This document shows positions 14,577 to 24,463 of a DNA stretch of 64,000 bases, piece by piece (position 1 is the first letter of the stretch; each line of letters opens with the position of its first letter). Position numbers and translations under genes: made by a program. Under the pieces are notes generated by a model, which was not told where the DNA came from, ran no database searches, and saw nothing but the letters and a program-made list of their open reading frames with translations. Location of the stretch: contig CM072512.1 in the NCBI GenBank assembly GCA_036898135.1, forward strand, positions 44,277,704 through 44,341,703. The letters are read 5' to 3'. The stretch is from Oncomelania hupensis. Lineage: Eukaryota > Mollusca > Gastropoda > Littorinimorpha > Pomatiopsidae.

Positions 14577-15830
14577 CACAATCAATCAATCCGCAGATAG
14601 GGACAGTGGTCCTGTGGCGAAGGTTTGTGAAGAGGTAGAAACTGGAATAGTAAATGAGTTGGACGTTTGAAGGCGTACTTTCTGTAGCAAACAATCTTAA
14701 AAGTATGGTGTAAGTTCAAAGTTGAAAGGGCGCAAACGAGTGTGAACGGTGATATAATTATAAGAAGTGTGGCCTTCACACGAATTGTTTCTTTCTATTG
14801 CTTTAGGAGTTAAACCCCACTCTCGCATTTTGTTGCTTCTCCAGTTCAAGTGCATTAGTAGCGTGTGGTGTTTGTTCATAACCCCCTGTGGGTGTGAAAC
14901 TAGTAGTCACGAGACTGGAGGGTTATTTGGGAGAGTCAGCGTGGATTGCGAAGGCGGTGACAATACAATTGTGTGTTGTGTGGGATTTGTTGTTCAAGGT
15001 TTGATCCATGTAAGTAACTACAACATTGGTGTTGTTTTAGTATTCTTTGCAGTATACTATGTCTGAATGTACTGTAGAATGTGGAGTATCTTCCTCTTAA
15101 ATTAAATGACGATTGGGATTGGTGGCTGAATATTATGTCACTTATTATTATTATATACTATCTACTAAAGTGGCTCAAAGTTCTCGACGTGTTAAAAGGC
15201 GATGTTCATGGAAATTAATGTAACTAACGACACTCCGTTTGGTATGATTCTGTCTTAAATATGCTGTTTCCGTTTACTGAAATATTTTAACATCTCCTTT
15301 AAACTAATTGCGATGGGGACTTAAGAGATTCGGTTTTGCACCGCGTATACTGGTTCCAAACGCTGCGCACTATATATTGAATTAGGGGTTAGCTGTACGG
15401 TATTTTATTTGTCCGAAGGCAGTTAACATTGGAAGCACATCTAATGTTGGAGAACGAGAGGGACGACGGTTAGAAAACAAAACGAACAAGAAAACAAACA
15501 AACAATCGGGTGACGTATGTTACAAAACGGGCAGACAAACAAAACTTTCCATGTGTTTTTCTTTGAATTTATCGGCGTCTAGTATTCCAAGAGGAGAGCT
15601 TACTAAAAAAAATAAAATGCTTTTCATTCAAAAGTGACACTCTTTGTTTTGTTTTGCATAGAACGCGTCATTCCACACTCTAGCATTTGTAGATTTCGCC
15701 TTACGCTTGAAAACAGATTTAAACTGCGTTTCTGGTATCTTTGTATATCAATCATGACTGTAAAAAAAAAACCAACTTATATAATGGATTCGTATTTTGT
15801 AAATGACTTGAAAATATATTACAGGTAGTA

Positions 15831-15957
15831 CAGTATGTATTTTGGTCTACTGAGAGTGTGATAACAGTTATTACTTTAAAAGAGGGAAGAAGACTTTGTA
15901 TTTGGGTCTACTGGGAGTGTGATAGCAGTTAGTACTTTAAAAGAGGGAAGAAGACTT
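15831..15957 (+). repeat. Tandem duplication, unit about 62 bp
   Basis: Two adjacent copies of a unit containing GGTCTACTG.GAGTGTGATA and TACTTTAAAAGAGGGAAGAA, with a few substitutions. Confidence 0.9.
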
Positions 15958-16187
15958 AACTGAGAATTAATATATTAGATTGCTCGTGGTCTAAGGCACA
16001 CAGTCACTAGAACTCTCATGCACACAGGAAAGTGACGGAGGGAGACTGAGGAGACAGTGCTGAGAAAAAGGATGTGGGAGGTTGGGGGTAAGAAGGATAA
16101 GGAATATTGCGCTGAGTGTGAGAAAACCGTGTTATCATAGTCATGCTGAGTGAAGACCGCCAACAAAATGGCGACGTACCCTTACAG

Positions 16188-16483
16188 GGGGTGTCGGATA
16201 GTGCAGTGGTTGGAGCACTCGCTACTGTGTCGAAAGTGAAGCACCGTCCGGTGCGGTTAGCACTTGGATGGGTGACCGCTAAGGTGTGAAGCGACAAACA
16301 ACAACGCCCCCAGTTGACTCAACTGTGATTGAGTACCTACTCTCTTGAGGGTGGGGAAGGTAAAGCAGCGAGGGAGAGAGTTGGGCATTACCCTCATTAC
16401 GCTGGCCCAAGATAAGTGTGATCTCCAACATCACGCTCCCCTACGGCCACAAGGCTATGGGACTACCTTTACCTTTACCTTTT
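16188..16483 (+). mobile_element. SINE with 5S-rRNA-like and tRNA-like promoter parts
   Basis: A perfect 11-bp direct repeat TACCCTTACAG (16177-16187 and 16484-16494) flanks the element, and its tail is (TTTACC)n. The head contains GGTTAGCACTTGGATGGG and TGACCGC, which match the internal control region of 5S rRNA. It also contains GTGCAGTGGTTGGAGCACTC, which resembles a tRNA A box. 5S-derived SINEs (SINE3 type) are a known class. It has no coding capacity. It lies about 1.3 kb upstream of the first recognised innexin exon. Confidence 0.88.
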
Positions 16484-16494
16484 TACCCTTACAG

Positions 16495-17336
16495 CTTCAT
16501 TATCCTCACTATACTTTCAAGTCGCGGGGTCGTGGTTGGTTGGGGGAGAGAAGGAGTCGGGGGAGAAGAAACAACGTTTAAACCGTTGTTTTGTTTTGTG
16601 GTTGTAGTAAACTCATATACTTATATAAAATATACTTCTGACTGCACACGAGCTTTATCTTCAGAAATCCATTTACCACGAGTAATTGGTCCGAGTGTAT
16701 TCAAGTGCAGGGTCAGCGCATGTCTTTAGCGCTGTGCTTATCAAATGTAGAACTCATGTTTGAACCTGTGGCATAGATTTGAACTAATATTACTGTGTAG
16801 TCGCATGTCTTAAATGTATGTCAATTTGTCTTTAAAAGTATTGCTGTGCCCGTATAAGGATGGATAGTATTTTAAAAACAACAACAACAACACCAAAGAG
16901 AAGTTGGTGATAAAGGGGTACAGAAGAAATAAACACTCACCCAATGTGTTAAGCTTCAGTAAACATTATTGTTTTTGAGTAGCGCACTTACCAACTCACA
17001 GAGTTGCATAAGGCGCTGAGGTATAACTAGAATAAACTGCTCACGCTAAACACGCCACCTTCCCTTCCTCTTAAATAGTAGCTGAAGTGAGAACTCAGAT
17101 TTATAGTATCGGTAGTTAAACTCCATGTGATAGTTAACCCAATAATGGTATTATTTACTTGCATGCGTTTTTATGCTTTGGGGACCTATAATGGCAAAAG
17201 AAGTGTTGGATATATCATATGCAATATGATTCCTGTAGTAGGCAATCATGATTTGTTGTATCGCATCGCATCGTATCGTCTCGTACTGTTTCTTATCGTA
17301 TTAGAGTTTTGTATTGCATTGTAGTGAAACGTATTG
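16495..17336. other. No gene recognised; SINE-tail motif
   Basis: 16976-17020 carries TAGCGCACTTACCAACTCAC and AAGGCGCTGAGG, a degenerate copy of the TATAGCGCACTTAC...CTCAAGGCGCTGGCC motif seen at 55418, 51455 and, reversed, 49000 and 62500. A short start exon of the innexin could lie here; none was identified. Confidence 0.45.
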
Positions 17337-17493
17337 TCCTATCCTATCCTATCCTGTCCCGTAACCCGGAGGTCGTAGGGGCACCACAGATGATCGTTTA
17401 ACCAGCATACTCCATCTTTCTCTGTCCTTAGCAGCCCTGATGGCTTCGCTCAGTGTCAAACCAGTCCATTCTCGAATGTTGTCCTCCCACCTC
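17337..17493 (-). mobile_element. 5'-truncated LINE insertion with AGGAT tail
   Basis: The minus strand reads the end of a LINE polyprotein (DNIREWTGLTLSEAIRAAKD, then KRSSVVPLRPPGYGTG and a stop), then a tail of AGGAT repeats. A perfect 10-bp direct repeat AAACGTATTG flanks it (17327-17336 and 17494-17503). The same C-terminus occurs at 32010-32070 and 48590-48710. The insertion split a TATTG-rich satellite. Confidence 0.92.
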
Positions 17494-17697
17494 AAACGTA
17501 TTGTATTGTAATGCAAAGCGTTGTTTTGTATTATATTGTATTTCATTTGTATTGTATTGTTTTATATTGTATTTCATTTGGATTGTATTGTTTTGTATTA
17601 TATTGTATTTCATTTGTATTGTAGTATATTGTATTTCATTTGTATTGTGTTCTTTTGTATTATATTGTATTCCATTTGTATTGTATTGTGGATTCGA
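17494..17697 (+). repeat. TATTG-rich minisatellite, unit about 40-60 bp
   Basis: Repeats of TTGTATTATATTGTATTTCA and ATTTGTATTGTATTG form a higher-order array ending 70 bp before the first recognised innexin exon. The open frames on both strands are by-products of stop-poor pentamers. Confidence 0.85.
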
Positions 17698-17767
17698 CAA
17701 TGATGAGACACATTTCAATGTATCTTAACGTTTGACTTAATGTCGTTGACCATTTGTGTGCTTGCAG

Positions 17768-17948
17768 GTCTATAGCTGCAGTGATTGGCGGCGTTCCGTC
17801 GCTGAAGAAGCTTCAGGGAGCCAGTAATGATGATTCGATTGACAGACTCAACCATGTCTGGACTGTTTTCCTTTTCGCCCTCTTCGCCATCGTCGTGTCT
17901 ACTGGCCAATTTGTGGGTGATCCCATCCACTGCTGGTGCCCTGCTGAG
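17768..17948 (+). CDS. inx: Innexin exon: N-terminus, TM1, start of loop 1
   Basis: The acceptor TTGCAG precedes 17768. After one base of a split codon come 60 codons, from SIAAVIGGVPSLKKLQG through DRLNHVWT to GDPIHCWCPAE. The donor is GAG|GTGAGA and ends in phase 0. Confidence 0.95.
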
Positions 17949-20900
17949 GTGAGAATCAGTTGAATTATGTATTGATAGTCTCATTATTTTTTATGGGGGA
18001 GTTTTATAGAAGAATGATATAAAGAGAAACACGCGGCCTTAAGAACACGATATGATGGTATCACGATCTTAGTATTAAGTAAGTTTCATTTTAAAGCATT
18101 CTGGGTAAGAAATTATTTAAAAAGTAGAAACGCGGAAAACGGGTAGCGAGTTGACTATAATTTTAGGGGACCCACAGAAGATGGAGTAATACAACCCAGT
18201 TACGAATTTACCAGGACCATTACTAGCCATTACAGACTTGCCATATTTACTCCTTCGCAAAGCCAGGGTAACCGAAATATGCAGTTCAGTTCTGCTACCC
18301 CTTCGCCTCCCTTCTCCCCAAATCTGCTTCCCATCTGACATAAGCTTACATCCCAAGAAACTCCACAGACCCCACCTATCCACTCCCTAAAACAATAATG
18401 CATATTTAGGTTTTAAACCTCTTCTGCTTTTTCTTGCGCAGTTCACGAATGCCTACGTTGACTATGCCAAGAGCTACTGCTGGATCAAAAACACTTACTA
18501 CATTGCCATGGACGAGGCGATCCCTATCGAGACCATCAAGAGAGAGAATGAAGAGCTGACCTATTACCAATGGGTACCCTTGATCCTGCTCTTCCAGGTG
18601 AGACCGACCGTGACATTCTGCTTTAATGATGAAAGTAGTGGCTAGCATGCCGGAGTGCTGTTAATATACCAGATCACATGCCCTGTTGCTGTTAATGGAC
18701 TAGATAACTTGCCATGTTGCTGTTAGTGGACTAGATAACATGCCACTTTGCTGTCAATTGTCGATGTAGTAGAACCTGTGGCCGGGGCAGTTTTTCACAA
18801 CTTAAGCACTTTTATGTAAATGGAGACTTTTGATTACTTAAGGCCCCGCCACACATACCGGTTTGAAGGCCAATTCTAGATCGGGTTTTGGATCCGTTTC
18901 GATTGAAGTGCGATCGGGCCGGACTCCAAAACCGATAGCACTGCCACACGTTTCTGATCAGGTCGACCCGAAACTTCCACACAATGTGCATTGTTTATAT
19001 TCACTTTCACTAGTGTCAGTGTACACGATCCCCAACCCCATCCAACAGTTCACCATCCCCATCCAACAGCTCACCATCTTGTCTGAAACCACAGCAGAAA
19101 TAATGTCTCTACATGCTACAAAAACTATTTAAAAATAAAAACGTAATGGAAAACCAAATCAAAACCATACAAAACATCGCGGGTTACATCACAGGCTCTG
19201 AAGTCTTTATTTCGTCTTTGTAAACTCGTGGGCCTGCGACATAGGTACGTAGTATAGTATATATAGTATGTAATTGAGGCCTACGAAAGACGAGACTTCC
19301 CAGCCTGTCACCTGTCATCAGCTTCGTTTGTGCCGCCAAGTTGACAATGAACACGGGACGCATTCTGATTGGTTGGAAGTTTACAATCAGGGCCGATTTT
19401 GCACAGCAGAATAGAACAGGCTCTAATCGCACGATACCGAGCCGATTGCCATCGGACCGCAGACAAGTAGGAATTCTGACGTCATCACGTAGCAACCGGG
19501 ATCGGATCGCAAACAAAATCGTTGCACGATCGGCATGTGTGGCGGAGCCTTTAGTGTGAATGTTCTTATGCATTTTTTTCCCCCGGGTTTTGTGATTCAT
19601 GGTTTGGGTGTTATGTATAATCTGTTTGTCTGGCTGTCTGCCTGTTTGTATCCTAACAGCGTTTGTGATTTGTGTGCCTTTGTCTGCTCTCGTCAGTTTT
19701 ATTCTGAGAGAGACAGCTTTATTCTTTCTGATGATGGCCCACAATCGTCTGATCTATCATCTTTTCTGGCTTCATACATTGAATCGTGTGCGTGTTGAAA
19801 TTAATCACGTTTCTTCCCCAAGTCAAATGCCTCAATGTGTTGCAGTAAGTAGTGTTGTGAATGCGTTCTTGTGCACATTTCAGTAAGTGTTTAAAGAAAA
19901 TTCCAGAATTATTTATGGTTAGCCTCGTTTGCTGTCTATTTATTGATCATTCACGTTTTAGTCAATGTCTCAATATGATGTAGTAAAAACGTGCATGTGT
20001 TTGTGTCCATGTCAGAAACCTGCTAGATTATTAACTTTACATTCGTTCGCTCAACAGGCGTTCATGTTCAAATTCCCGAACATTGTGTGGCGTTTGTTCA
20101 ACGGTGGCTCTGGCGTCAACCTGGACAAGATCGTAGAGATGGCAGAGAAAACTCAGCTAGGATCTCCAGACGATCGTAACAAGACGATCGAGCACATCGC
20201 ACAGTACCTGGACCGCTGGCTGGAAACCCACAGAGAATATCACTGGAACATGTTGGTCAGAGCCAAGCAAAAGGCCGCACGCCTATGCTGTTTTTTCTGC
20301 AATAAGCGAGCTGGCACCTACCTGACAGCCTTCTACCTTACCGTCAAGGTATGGTTTCAATGTGATTGGTTTGGTTCTTTATACTTAGGTCTCTGGTTCA
20401 GTCATATACCCCTAACGAATTATGGGCAATGTATCTCTTTTGATCCTGTCCCATTACAAATAAATACTAACCGTGAATGAAAAACATTAGTCTCGGGTAT
20501 CGTTAAAAACCGAGGATCATAATTATCATCACCATCATCATTGTTACTTTTAAAGTGTTGAAGGTATATGTGCTTCTCTTTTTTCTGTCCAGTTACTACC
20601 AAGCAAAATGTGTTATTTTCTGTTTGGCTATCAAGATCTTGATCAGTTTTCCTGTTTGTCCGAATGTATCAGTGTTAGTTTTGAAGGTCATCCGCTTTCT
20701 TAGGAAAAGCTTAATATGGGCATATGGTGAACATTTTGTGCATAGGCTTCCTTGTTGTCATCGCTCTTTGCACGAAATTAAATTTATGAACCAAGTCAAA
20801 TGGAATGGGCCTTTTCTGTGTTCGCAGGTGTTGTATGCCGCCAACGTCATTGCCCAGTTCTTCATCCTGAACGCCTTCCTGTCCACGGACTACAACTTTT

Positions 20901-21436
20901 ACGGGTTCGAGGTGATGAGCAAACTGGGCTCGGACGAGACCTGGAAGGAATCCCCCAGGTTCCCCAGAGTCACGCTATGCGACTTCCGCATCAGGCAGCT
21001 GCAGAACATCCAGACATGGACCGTGCAGTGCGTGCTGCCCATCAACCTATTCAACGAGAAGATCTTCATCTTCATCTGGTTCTGGCTGGTTCTGGTGTCC
21101 TTCCTGACCTGTCTCAACATGGTGGCCTGGGCCTACCGCACTGTCTTCAAGCGCAACCGCGGCGCCTACATCAAGAAGTACCTGAAGATCAACAACGAGC
21201 TGCACACCGGCTTTGAGAAGAAACTGTGCCAGCAGTTCGCCAACCAGTACCTGCGCGACGACGGCGTCTTCGTTATGCGCGTCATCGCCAAGAACTCCAC
21301 AGACCTGGTGGTCAGCGACCTGATCTACAAGATGTGGAAGATGTATAAGGACAAGACTGTGGAGAAGAATCCGGAGCCTACCATCGACCCTGCCTCTGAT
21401 AAAGAAAAAGAGGCGCTGACGGGAGAATCTGCTTAG
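17768..21436 (+). CDS. inx: Innexin gap junction protein (four exons seen)
   Basis: Innexins form hexamer- or octamer-based hemichannels in the plasma membrane that dock into gap junctions. The joined exons 17768-17948, 18442-18597, 20058-20348 and 20828-21436 give about 411 residues and keep the frame across GT-AG introns. Hallmarks are TM1 (WTVFLFALFAIVVSTGQF), GDPIHCWCP opening the first extracellular loop, the signature YYQWVPLILLFQ at TM2, TM3 around YLTAFYLTVKVLYAANVIAQ, the second loop with two cysteines (CDF...VQCVLPINLFNEKIF), and TM4 (IWFWLVLVSFLTCL). The C-terminal tail is about 100 residues. The first seen exon begins with the last base of a split codon, so the Met and a few residues come from an upstream exon not identified. 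No stops or frameshifts. Which innexin paralogue it is cannot be told. Confidence 0.96.
18442..18597 (+). CDS. inx: Innexin exon: loop 1 and YYQWV motif
   Basis: Fifty-two codons, from FTNAYVDYAKSYCW (second loop 1 cysteine) to YYQWVPLILLFQ. Flanked by GCGCAG and CAG|GTGAGA, phase 0 on both sides. Confidence 0.96.
18598..18840 (+). repeat. Intron with approx. 36-bp tandem repeat
   Basis: 18659-18757 holds about three units of GCTGTTAATGGACTAGATAAC with ATGCC between them. This is intronic and non-coding. Confidence 0.8.
18841..19550. mobile_element. Non-autonomous Harbinger-like element in innexin intron
   Basis: The ends are inverted repeats: AGGCCCCGCCACACAT at 18841 and the complement of ATGTGTGGCGGAGCCT at 19535-19550. 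TTA lies directly outside both ends (18838-18840, 19551-19553), the 3-bp target duplication typical of PIF/Harbinger transposons. The 710-bp interior has no transposase. It contains several GATCGG-type words near both ends. It lies in the intron between the second and third innexin exons. Confidence 0.85.
20058..20348 (+). CDS. inx: Innexin exon: TM2 end, cytoplasmic loop, TM3 start
   Basis: Ninety-seven codons from AFMFKFPNIVWRLFNGGSG to AGTYLTAFYLTVK, with the long charged cytoplasmic loop (DDRNKTIEHIAQYLDRWLET) and a Cys-rich CCFFCNKR stretch. Acceptor CAACAG, donor AAG|GTATGG. Confidence 0.96.
20828..21436 (+). CDS. inx: Innexin last exon: TM3 to C-terminus
   Basis: It encodes 202 codons and TAG at 21434-21436. 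It covers the rest of TM3, extracellular loop 2 with two cysteines, TM4 and the tail, which ends KEKEALTGESA. The G+C content and third-position C bias are clearly higher than in surrounding DNA, as expected for a conserved coding exon. The acceptor is TTCGCAG. Confidence 0.97.
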   Translation: MLYAANVIAQFFILNAFLSTDYNFYGFEVMSKLGSDETWKESPRFPRVTLCDFRIRQLQNIQTWTVQCVLPINLFNEKIFIFIWFWLVLVSFLTCLNMVAWAYRTVFKRNRGAYIKKYLKINNELHTGFEKKLCQQFANQYLRDDGVFVMRVIAKNSTDLVVSDLIYKMWKMYKDKTVEKNPEPTIDPASDKEKEALTGESA

Positions 21437-22324
21437 GGAAATTTGGAAAGTCTAAGAGATTATTGAGCTTGCTTTTTTAGACTTCAGTGATTTGGCATGC
21501 TGGGTCCATCTCAAACGATAAAGACATGGGCGGGACTGCAGCATGCATCATTTCTTGAGTTTGGAACAGGTCTGTTCATCTGTACACCTGACCATCGTAA
21601 GATCATTCGAGTGAAAAGAAAACAAAACAAAATCCTGAATACAACCGGTTTCAATACGATTTTTAAAATATTTTGCCGCCATATATCTTTAGTTAAATAT
21701 CTTTTGGACCTTTCATCTTCAAACATCAAATTCTTATTCTTCAGTTTTAAACTTAATCTAAACTTTTATTGGAAATACAGTCTTTAAAATAAATGTGCAG
21801 GAAATCAAAAAAATGGAACGTTTACTTTTTTAAAATTCCTCGGATACAACAAAGGCTCAAGTATGGGAAATTAAAATTGCAGTTGATGCGAAAAATAAAT
21901 CCTGAATAGAATTATAACATGGTGTGAGAAACTCTCGTCTGTATGAGAGAAAAAAAAAGAACACCATTTAACATCATCGAATAAACTGAATACATTTGTG
22001 ATGGTAGTGGTAATTCGTTATAGAGTCATTACGTTAGTCCATCTTGAACTTGGGAATGAAATGTGACTTGCAGACAATTGAGTAGAGTGTCTGTGTATAG
22101 TAGCAGTTGCATTTGCGTTTAACAAATGGCACTGAATAAGTGAATTTTTTTAAACCTTGTGTTTTAATGACGAATGAATGGTGAAAAGTCATTTTCCCAG
22201 TTGATTTTAAAGTGATTTGGTATGCTTGATAACAAAATGCAAGGTGAAATTTGGGTTTTTTGGCGATTGTGTGCGTGTGTCCTCCTAATGTATTGGCACT
22301 AGTAAATTGTATTATTGTTACGTT

Positions 22325-22392
22325 TTCCGATACATCCGACCCGTTTCATAGCGTGGCATTCCGATACAGCCGACCCGTTTCATAGCATGGCA
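22325..22392 (+). repeat. 34-bp tandem duplication
   Basis: Two units of TTCCGATACA.CCGACCCG followed by TTTCATAGC.TGGCA. Confidence 0.9.
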
Positions 22393-24327
22393 ATGTGTGT
22401 GATCTAGTAAGGCAGTGTAATGCATTAAGTCTTTCTTTTAAAGTATAGAAAATGTGATGCTAACGTAGAACAGTAAAGCGGCAGTAGTAAAATGGTCTAA
22501 TGTGTGGTCGATGTGGCTGATTGGTTGCTAATGCATTTCTAATAGTTAATACATTTTAGTTTGAAGCATGAAGTCCTGCAGGACTAAGCGTAGCATTACG
22601 TTTTTGCATGATAAGTTTGAACGTAGCACACGGACCTTCATTACACAATAATCCTGGTGCTAACATTGATTATATTTAAAAAAAAACACCATTTCACTGC
22701 TTTTGAATATATCTTAGACATATTCATTTCTAGCGTCTTCCGTAAAAACCACATTTTAATTATTGCTTTTAACCAAAAAAAAAGTTTGTCTTCATTAATG
22801 CTACCATGAAACCATTAGTCTTTGCATTCATTGAAACATCACCTCCACTCACCGACCCTCGTTTAAAAAAAGTTTATTTATCAGCTGTCTTTCCATTTCT
22901 TAAAAACCTAACATTTTAAAGAATCTGGCAATATTGCTGTACAATACTTATTAACAAGTCTTCCATCTTTCCAGTGCCTTGCAATTTATATTATATATTC
23001 ATAGGAACAGTGTGCTATAGTTTTGTTTTCTCCAAGAAAATGTTGGAATGTTTTTTAAATGCATGGTGCTAAACTTATGTCATGATTTGCGCATTGGGAT
23101 TGCGCATTAACAAACACTGTGTCTTGAAATGTAATGTAAAGCCTCTTCAAAATAACATGTGTTATGAGTTAGGAAAGAATGAAATGGTCAATTTGATGGG
23201 TGTCTTTGGTTCGGTAATTTATGATTTTATTTAAATATTAACTAGCTGGCGTGCCACATGTTCTAGTGTCGCAGTAGCGAGAGCAAATTTCAAATCAAAG
23301 TTTAAATTAAAAAAGAAAACAGTCAATAACAACAATCAAAATTATTCATACTAGAATTGCAATGCTGTGTGTTTAAATGAAGAAGACGAATCAATTGAAT
23401 GCAACTGAAAGATGTGTTAAAGATTGAGAGTGTTGAGCGTGTTATTTGTTTCCGTTGAATTTATAGTCAATTTTTCTTGTTTCATTTAACATTCTCTCGC
23501 TTTAGTTCCTCATTTCATGGTTTTCATCAAATCTTTATATTATTTGATCAATGAACTGTTTTAACATTAAAATGCCATTGAAAACATTCTCCTTTATGAA
23601 CCACCTTAAAGAATTCATTCCTTGGGAATCTTGTTTATTTTCTCAATATATTCCAGGAATTTTTGAACATTCTACATTTTGTATAAGCTTTCGCGGATTG
23701 GCGAGCTATTATTCATAACATACGTTGTATTTTAAAACATTTTATTAATTTTCATTATAGAATCGTTTTAGGGTAGTTTTCATTACTAAATCGAAATGTT
23801 TGTTGTAAACTCAACCCCATCAAGCTCAATCGACTTTATTTGTTGGCTTAGTTTTTCCATGGTCCACTACGCACAACGAATGTTATTGCTCGATCAGGTT
23901 GATGTTTTTTCTTTTGTATGCTCCAGTATGGGTCTGCCTTAACAGGGGTTCAGAGCAGTGAAGCTTATTTCTTTTTACAAACCGAGCTATGCAAAAATTA
24001 ACTATCTTACTCGCGTCACTCACTTCCATGGCTGGTGTCTAAGACAGTTTTTGTTTTTTAAATGAGGCAACAGAGTTTTATGGTACGATTACCATTATGT
24101 ATGCTGTGAAGTATTGAAGTTGTTTGAAAACCAAGGTTCTTTGTTGATACAGCGTTTTGTTTCTTTGATGGGGGCTAAATGTCCGCTGGAAATGATTAAT
24201 AAAATGAATTGGTTGCTGGTGAGATAATATACGATTGTTGAAAATGGGAAAAGTTTACCTCTGTAGACATTTCTGTGGGTTTTGTGGTGTGTGTTTGCTA
24301 TTGCTTGTATACGATGTTTCTCTGCTG

Positions 24328-24463
24328 TTGTGTCTTCAATGTCATGTCATTTGTCTCATTGGATTTAATTGTCTTTGTTCAATGTCATGTCATTGGATCA
24401 TTGGATTTCTTTGTCTTTGTTCAATGTCATTTCATGGGTTCATTCGATTTCTTTGTTTATATT
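24328..24463 (+). repeat. Tandem repeat, unit about 45 bp, three copies
   Basis: Units contain TCAATGTCATGTCATTGGA and TTTCTTTGTCTTTGT, with spacing varying by a few bases. Confidence 0.8.

Larger units (their letters stand above)
13331..16187. other. No gene recognised
   Basis: Holds (AC)n at 14000-14028, the dispersed motif at 14537-14576 and the tandem duplication at 15831-15957, each listed separately. No frame shows family features or credible paired splice sites. A start exon for the downstream innexin could lie in this stretch but I could not identify it. Confidence 0.4.

Noticed and set aside
20800..21216. 138-codon frame overlapping the last innexin exon
   Set aside because: Shadow frame of a GC-richer exon. 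The innexin frame carries all conserved motifs.
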